Part shown: positions 54,490-64,000 of the stretch, in pieces | Layout: each line of letters opens with the position of its first letter | How positions within the stretch are numbered: the stretch's first letter is position 1 | Assembly (NCBI GenBank): GCA_024508355.1 | Contig: JAMZEJ010000003.1 | Span: 62,001 to 126,000, forward strand | Reading direction: 5' to 3' | DNA length: 64,000 nucleotides | Source of the DNA: Rhizosaccharibacter radicis | GTDB taxonomy: Bacteria > Pseudomonadota > Alphaproteobacteria > Acetobacterales > Acetobacteraceae | The notes under the pieces: generated by a model | Seen by the model: only the letters and a program-made list of their open reading frames with translations | Told to the model about the DNA's origin: nothing | The model's database searches: none | Program-made: the position numbers and the translations under genes

Positions 54490-55674
54490 ATGGCCGGAGT
54501 TGCGGATGCTGCTTCCCTTGCCGCCGGCTGGGCCGCGGCGGCCGACCCTTCCATGAGTTTCGCCGCGCTGGATCTCGGTACCAACAACTGTCGCCTGCTG
54601 ATCGCGGCCCCCACGCGGGACGGCGAGTTCCGGGTTCTCGACAGCTTCAGCCGCATCGTCCGGCTCGGCGAAGGACTGCAGAACTCCGGCCAGCTCAGCC
54701 CGGCCGCGATGGACCGGACGCTGGACGCGCTGCGCATCTGCGCGTCCCGTCTCAGCCGCCGCCCGATCCATGGGCTGCGGGCCGTCGCGACCGAGGCCTG
54801 CCGCCGTGCCGGCAACGGCCGGACGTTTCTCGACCGGGTGAAGCGCGAAACCGGGCTGTTCTTCGAGGTGATCTCCACCCGGGAGGAGGCTGAACTGGCT
54901 CTGGAAAGCTGTTCGGCCCTGCTGCACGCCCCGCCGGGCGGTTTCCCGCGTGCCTCCCTGCGCGCTCGCGGCGTTCGCGAGCCGGAAGCGCCGCCGCCCG
55001 AGAGAGCCCTGTTGTTCGATATCGGCGGCGGTTCCACCGAGATCGCCTGGATCCGCCTCGATCGCGACGCCGGCGGCCGGCCGGCACAAACATTGATCGG
55101 CTACCACAGCATCCCCGTGGGGGTGGTCACGCTGTTCGAGCAGTTCGGCGAGAGCGTCTTCGAACCGGACGGCTACGCCGCCATGGTGGACCACGTGACC
55201 GATCGGCTGCGACCGTTCGAGGCGGTGCATTGCATCGCCCGGGAAGTCCGGCGGGGAACGGTGAGGCTGCTCGGCACCAGCGGCACCGTCACGACCCTCG
55301 CCAGCGTGGCGCTCGACCTGCCGCGCTACAACCGCTCGCAGGTGGACGGCACCATGCTCGACCGGATGGACGCGGCGGCGGCGATCCGCACCCTCCGCCG
55401 GCTCGGGCCAGATGGACTGCGCCGCCACCCGTGCGTCGGGCCGGAAAGGATCGGCTCCGTGCTGCCTGGATGCGCCATCTTCGACGCGATACACCGTTTG
55501 TGGCCGACCGCGGAGGTCGCGGTGGCCGATCGTGGATTACGGGACGGATTGCTGCTGCGGATGATGCGCAAGGAAGACCTTCGGGCCGCTCCGACACCGA
55601 GGCGGGCGGTGCGCCGCCCGGCGCCGGTCCGTCGCGGCGACTGGAATGGCTTTCCGGCCGCGGCCGCGCCGTGA
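54490..55674 (+). CDS. Ppx/GppA-family phosphatase
   Basis: A 394-residue ASKHA-fold phosphatase. The phosphate-1 loop is AALDLGTNNCRLLI, then FSRIVRLGEGL, VATEACRRAGNG, VISTREEAELA, the phosphate-2 loop LLFDIGGGSTEIAW and GTSGTVTTLASV. Members hydrolyse polyphosphate or (p)ppGpp; in alphaproteobacteria this type is regularly the neighbour of rlmE. An Ala-rich insert near residues 150-175 and a basic tail are unusual but mild. Its stop overlaps the rlmE GTG start (GTGA), so the two are coupled. The ATG at 54490 is used; a later start at 54553 would also keep the core. Confidence 0.92.
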   Translation: MAGVADAASLAAGWAAAADPSMSFAALDLGTNNCRLLIAAPTRDGEFRVLDSFSRIVRLGEGLQNSGQLSPAAMDRTLDALRICASRLSRRPIHGLRAVATEACRRAGNGRTFLDRVKRETGLFFEVISTREEAELALESCSALLHAPPGGFPRASLRARGVREPEAPPPERALLFDIGGGSTEIAWIRLDRDAGGRPAQTLIGYHSIPVGVVTLFEQFGESVFEPDGYAAMVDHVTDRLRPFEAVHCIAREVRRGTVRLLGTSGTVTTLASVALDLPRYNRSQVDGTMLDRMDAAAAIRTLRRLGPDGLRRHPCVGPERIGSVLPGCAIFDAIHRLWPTAEVAVADRGLRDGLLLRMMRKEDLRAAPTPRRAVRRPAPVRRGDWNGFPAAAAP

Positions 55675-56534
55675 GCAAGCGAGGAGGGACGGGCGGCAGC
55701 GCCCGGCCGCCCGGGCCTGGCAAGCGTGGTGGCGCCCCGTCGGGCAAGACCGGTCCCGTCGTGCCGGGCCGCGCGCTTCCCTCCGGGACCGTGGACAAGC
55801 CTGGTGCGGCGAGCGCCGCGGAGGATGGCGGCGCCGCGAGATCGGCCCGCGTCCAGGCCGTGTCGCTGCGCAAGACCCGCGGCCGGACGGTGGCCCAGCA
55901 GCGCTGGCTCGAACGCCAGCTCAACGACCCCTACGTCCAGGCCGCGCGGAAGGCCGGATGGCGGTCCCGCGCCGCCTTCAAGCTGATCGAGCTCGACGAT
56001 CGCTTCCGGCTGATCCGTCCCGGCATGCGGGTGGTGGATCTGGGAGCGGCTCCGGGGGGCTGGAGCCAGGTCGCAGTGAAGCGGGGTGCCGCACGGGTGG
56101 TGGGCGTGGATCTGCTGCCCATCGAGCCGGTGCGCGGAGCCGAACTGCTGCAGGGCGATTTCAACGATCCCGACCTGCCGGACCGGCTGCGCGAGCTGCT
56201 GGGCGGTCCGGCAGATCTGGTGCTGTCCGACATGGCGCCCAACACCACGGGCCACGCCGCCACCGACCATCTGCGCATCATCGGGCTCGCGGAGCTGGCG
56301 CTGCATTTCGCGATGCAGGTGCTGGGCGAGGGCGGCGGTTTCGTGGCCAAGGTGTTCCAGGGCGGTTCGGAGAAGCAGATGCTCCAGCCGATGAAGGAGG
56401 CGTTCGGCACCGTACGCCACGCCAAGCCGCCCGCCAGCCGCAAGGATTCGAGCGAGCTGTATGTCGTAGCCACCGGTTTCCGGCCGGACCGCGCGGAGTC
56501 GTTCCGCGAGCGCATGGCTCTTCCGCCCGGCTAG
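55671..56534 (+). CDS. rlmE: 23S rRNA 2'-O-ribose methyltransferase RlmE (FtsJ)
   Basis: A 287-residue RlmE. Residues 1-75 are a Gly/Pro/Lys-rich, probably disordered extension absent from E. coli. The FtsJ core then shows SRAAFKLIELDD (catalytic Lys), VVDLGAAPGGWSQVA (SAM motif I), LVLSDMAPNTTGH (catalytic Asp), GGGFVAKVFQG (Lys) and SSELYVVA (Glu), completing the K-D-K-E tetrad. It methylates U2552 of 23S rRNA in the A loop. The GTG start overlaps the ppx/gppA stop by four bases. Confidence 0.95.
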   Translation: MSKRGGTGGSARPPGPGKRGGAPSGKTGPVVPGRALPSGTVDKPGAASAAEDGGAARSARVQAVSLRKTRGRTVAQQRWLERQLNDPYVQAARKAGWRSRAAFKLIELDDRFRLIRPGMRVVDLGAAPGGWSQVAVKRGAARVVGVDLLPIEPVRGAELLQGDFNDPDLPDRLRELLGGPADLVLSDMAPNTTGHAATDHLRIIGLAELALHFAMQVLGEGGGFVAKVFQGGSEKQMLQPMKEAFGTVRHAKPPASRKDSSELYVVATGFRPDRAESFRERMALPPG

Positions 56535-56597
56535 GGATCATGGGTGGGCCAGAGCCGGTATTGACGCCGGGCAACGGGCTTCCCCCTCATTGACCGC

Positions 56598-59252
<2,655 letters not shown>

Positions 59253-59311
59253 CCCCGCCGGAACGGGTCCCGGGGACCGGCCGCCGAAACGGACGGCCCC
59301 CGGGGAAGCGA

Positions 59312-61201
59312 TTACTTGCCGTAGGTGGCCTTGAGCTGCAGCAGCCGGTTGGCGATGTTGCTCGCGTTCAGGACGCCGAGGCCGGTGGCGTTGTCATAGC
59401 CGGCGATGCCGGAATAGCCCCAGTTGTCGCCGCCCTTGATGTCGGTGGAACCGTCCGGACCCAGATCATAGGCGATCGCGTTCAGGAGGCCGACGCGGCC
59501 GCCCAGGGCTTCCACCGCCAGTGCCGTCACACCGTTGAATTGCGGCGCCACGAAGCTGGTGCCCCCCTCGAAGGTCGTGAGCTGGCCTTCGGAGATGAAC
59601 TGGTAGCCGCTTTCCGGATCGGCGTTGGCCGACAGATCGGGCAGGTTGCGCCCGGCGAAGCCCGCCGGCAGGTCGAGCTGCTTCACCGGACCGGAGCCGG
59701 TGTCCTCGGTGAGGTACTGTCCGGCCTGCGTCACGGTGATGCCGCGCACGCCCTTCTGGTAGTAGGGCTTCTTGAAGTAGCTGCTCACGCCGCCGCCGTC
59801 GCCGGTGGCGAACAGGCTTTCGAGCGCGATCGGATGACCCTGGTCGCGCGTCTGCTGATAGATGTAGTTCCAGCTCCAGGCCTGCTCGCTCGCGACGGTC
59901 AGCTTGGCGCCGCTTCTCAGGTTGAGCGACAAGGGCAGGGTGGTGCCGCCCGCGCCGGTGATCGCGGGATCGTTGGCGGGCGAGTCCACCGAGTACGGAG
60001 CATTGCAGACGGGGTCCTGCGCCGTCGGCGTTCCGAACGCGGGGCAGCCGCGGACGGTGTCGAACGCACCGGAATCACCGGTCGCCGCGTAGAGCGACTG
60101 TCCCTGGATCGCCATCTCCAGGAACACGTCGTGGAAGGCGTCGAGCAGGTCGGTCGAGGCGGGGATGTTCGCGCCAGGCTGCGCGAAATAGTCCAGCTCC
60201 GGCTGGCCCCAGCTGACCGACACCGTGTCGGCGATGTTCTCGGAGGCCGTCGCCTCGAACGCGTCGATGAAATTGGCGTTGGTGTTGTTGGGCGCGATAT
60301 AGACGCGGATCTTGGCGCCCGGGGCCAGGCCGCCCGACTCTTCCACGTCGATGTCGGTTTCGCCTTCGCCCAGGTTCGGATCCGGCGCGATCTCGGTGCC
60401 GCCATCGACATCGACGGTGGTGATGCGGTCCTTCGCCGTCGGGATGCCGGCCGACTGCCAGAAATCGTAGGCGTCCGCCTGATCGAAATTGGCCAGCGTC
60501 ACGATCCCGATGGTGGCGCCCTTGCCGGTGTAGCCGTTGGCGTAGATCGGGTTCACGCCGTAATGGTCGGCGAAGTCCTTGGGCAGGTAGTAGCCCGGCT
60601 GGCCGCCGGTGAGCGCCGCGCCGGCGGCGTGCGGGGTCACGGTCTGCAATGCGGCCGCCTTCACCTTCAGCGGCCGGGGCAGGTGCAGGCTGTTGAGGCC
60701 GCCGACGCCGCGCACGAGATCGCGGATCGAGGCGGGCACGGTAAGGGTCCCGGTCGGCACCACGCCGCTGCGGCCGTCCACCGTCATGCGCTTCAGCTTC
60801 ACGCCGAACGCTGCCTGCGTGGCGCCGGCCGTGCCGGTGACCTGGATGGCCAGATGGTTCGGGAACACCAGCCCCACCGTGTAGCCGAGCTGCGTCAGCA
60901 CGCTCTTGACCCGGGCGATGTCGGCGTCCGTCGGGGCGAAACGCTTCACGAACTCCGCGCGGGACAGGAACTGATGGTAGTTCGCGCCGGGGGTCTGCAC
61001 CTTGCGGGCGAAGGCCTCGGCCTCGTCCGGCTTGCGCAGCGAGAGATAGATGGTCTGCGCCACGGGGTCGCCGATGGCGACGTCCTGAGCCTGGACCGCG
61101 GCCGGCGTCGCCGCGCCGGCGCCACACACACCCGCGCCCATGATCGCGGCGGTCGCCGCGGTCGTGAAGAGAAGCCGGCGTCTCATTGTCCGGAAGGCCA
61201 T
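59312..61201 (-). CDS. Secreted S53 (sedolisin/kumamolisin-type) serine-carboxyl peptidase
   Basis: A 629-residue exported protease. A signal peptide (MRRRLLFTTAATAAIMGAG, to about residue 32) is followed by the pro-kumamolisin activation domain (about 38-200). In the catalytic domain the Glu281/Asp285 pair lies in EGETDIDVEE, an oxyanion/Asp region follows, and the nucleophile Ser549 is in GGTSFVAPQ. The tail YDNATGLGVLN carries the calcium-site Asp. Sedolisins work at low pH, which suits an acid-tolerant host. The ATG at 61201 has a GGAG ribosome site. It converges on the glucosidase gene. Confidence 0.93.
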   Translation of the reverse strand: MAFRTMRRRLLFTTAATAAIMGAGVCGAGAATPAAVQAQDVAIGDPVAQTIYLSLRKPDEAEAFARKVQTPGANYHQFLSRAEFVKRFAPTDADIARVKSVLTQLGYTVGLVFPNHLAIQVTGTAGATQAAFGVKLKRMTVDGRSGVVPTGTLTVPASIRDLVRGVGGLNSLHLPRPLKVKAAALQTVTPHAAGAALTGGQPGYYLPKDFADHYGVNPIYANGYTGKGATIGIVTLANFDQADAYDFWQSAGIPTAKDRITTVDVDGGTEIAPDPNLGEGETDIDVEESGGLAPGAKIRVYIAPNNTNANFIDAFEATASENIADTVSVSWGQPELDYFAQPGANIPASTDLLDAFHDVFLEMAIQGQSLYAATGDSGAFDTVRGCPAFGTPTAQDPVCNAPYSVDSPANDPAITGAGGTTLPLSLNLRSGAKLTVASEQAWSWNYIYQQTRDQGHPIALESLFATGDGGGVSSYFKKPYYQKGVRGITVTQAGQYLTEDTGSGPVKQLDLPAGFAGRNLPDLSANADPESGYQFISEGQLTTFEGGTSFVAPQFNGVTALAVEALGGRVGLLNAIAYDLGPDGSTDIKGGDNWGYSGIAGYDNATGLGVLNASNIANRLLQLKATYGK

Positions 61202-61568
61202 GTCGGTTTCTCCGTATGCCGGTGCAATCTGCACCATTACGGAATGACACCGTTTGTCATGCCACCGGTCAAGCCATTGTTTAAAAAAGCGTTAAGATTC
61301 TTTTAAATGTAAAGATCGCCGGGCGGTGCTGCCGGGGTGGCGGCGCCCCCATCAAGGCCAGGGGGTCGGGCGATCCCGAATCCCGCCCGATATCGGCCCG
61401 ACGCACCGGCCTATCAGCCGCCAATACCGCCAGCGGAGGGTAAGGCATGGCGTCGGACGCTGCCGCATCCTCCCGACCGGTCATGCAGCCGGGCGGCGCC
61501 AACGCCCGACGATCCCGGCCGTGACTGGCGGGAGGACGTTGCGTCGCTCCCCGCCAGCTCCGAGATCC
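61202..61568. other. Upstream region of the S53 peptidase gene
   Basis: No gene seen. An AT-rich block at about 61270-61312 (runs of A and T in an otherwise GC-rich region) is the most promoter-like sequence in this part of the window and probably drives the sedolisin gene. The half next to the MliC-like gene is GC-rich with no clear hairpin. Confidence 0.5.
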
Positions 61569-63650
<2,082 letters not shown>

Positions 63651-63674
63651 GGGGGGCCGACGGCGCCGCCCGCC

Positions 63675-64000
63675 TTGGCCGACGGGGTGATCCGGATCGC
63701 CGCCGCCCTGGCGGAGGCTCCGGACGGCCGCCTGGTTCTGGTGCGCAAGCGCGACACCCGTTTCTTCATGCAGCCGGGCGGCAAGATCGAGGCGAGGGAA
63801 GAGCCGGTCGACGCGCTGCGCCGCGAACTGGAAGAAGAATTGGGCGCGGTGCTTCCGCCGGATCTCGGACCGCCGCTCGGCCTGTTCACGGCGCCGGCGG
63901 CACACGAGCCGGGCCATCTGGTGGAAGCCTGGCTTTTCCATGTCCGCCTCCCCCATGCGCCCGTGATTGGGGCGGAGATCGCGGAGCACGCGCTCGTCGG
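63675..64000 (+). CDS. Nudix hydrolase (partial, cut by window end)
   Basis: The first 108 codons of a Nudix-domain protein. The Nudix box is GKIEAREEPVDALRREL then EEELGA, following the FFMQPGG strand, which gives a complete Gx5Ex7REUxEExGU motif. RLVLVRKRDTRFFMQPGG resembles NUDIX proteins of the MutT/DNA mismatch type. A TTG at 63675 (first start after the upstream stop) or a GTG at 63687 could begin it. It may be coupled to guaB, since it starts about 24 bases after its stop; the substrate is not predictable and the end is outside the window. Confidence 0.82.
   Translation, partial: MADGVIRIAAALAEAPDGRLVLVRKRDTRFFMQPGGKIEAREEPVDALRRELEEELGAVLPPDLGPPLGLFTAPAAHEPGHLVEAWLFHVRLPHAPVIGAEIAEHALV

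Overview
This is a chromosomal window from a high-GC (roughly 70%) alphaproteobacterium, most likely an acid-tolerant member of the Acetobacteraceae or a close Rhodospirillales relative. The pointers are a GMC dehydrogenase with an iron-sulfur-type cysteine cluster, PoxB and Mqo together, a sedolisin (S53) protease, a full bacterial sphingolipid locus and a Rhodospirillales-style Fur-like box. The taxon is inferred from gene content only. I see no CRISPR array, rRNA operon or prophage.

Layout. 0.1-4.6 kb: thiaminase-like TenA, a heme oxygenase, and an FtrB-FtrC-FtrA ferrous-iron uptake operon behind a Fur-like box, with a divergent membrane protein. 4.6-8.4 kb: a decayed GMC-dehydrogenase fragment, then an alpha/beta-hydrolase/small-subunit fusion and the intact GMC flavoenzyme it overlaps, closed by a strong hairpin. 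8.4-10.6 kb: a secreted glutaminase-A-type amidase. 10.9-21.0 kb: a ten-gene, minus-strand, almost fully overlapping operon (HD-like, methyltransferase, Gfo/Idh oxidoreductase, zinc-ribbon MBL-fold protein, YcaO, TIM-barrel isomerase, GT4, PIG-L deacetylase, UDG-superfamily protein, GalE). It reads as one biosynthetic pathway that I cannot match to a described product and is the best candidate here for an undescribed system.

21.3-36.6 kb: PutA with its own ribbon-helix-helix domain and a perfect 12-bp inverted repeat carrying two GTTGCA motifs just upstream of its start; a DUF4174 protein and a flavin-reductase-like protein; LysR-AaeX-AaeA; PoxB, cupin, Mqo, FumC and a FUSC-family transporter. 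36.7-40.6 kb: a lipoprotein, then an accessory patch of lower GC with an unrecognised 320-residue protein, a MarR regulator, a Tat-exported Asp/Glu-racemase-fold protein lacking both catalytic cysteines, and an inactivated IS5-type element.

40.6-54.0 kb: a sphingolipid locus. Serine palmitoyltransferase and its acyl carrier protein make the long-chain base. A fatty-acyl-AMP ligase, a CerR-type reductase and a GNAT-fold candidate ceramide synthase complete ceramide. A fatty-acid-hydroxylase-family enzyme, a DAGK-family lipid kinase (candidate ceramide kinase), a Tam41-like nucleotidyltransferase, a MobA-like nucleotidyltransferase and a metallophosphoesterase may modify it. Two LptF/LptG-type permeases inside the locus suggest a dedicated export route.

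54.1-64.0 kb: tRNA-Gln(CTG), a Ppx/GppA phosphatase coupled to RlmE, a GH63-like glucosidase, a sedolisin protease, an MliC-like lipoprotein, GuaB and a Nudix protein cut by the window end.
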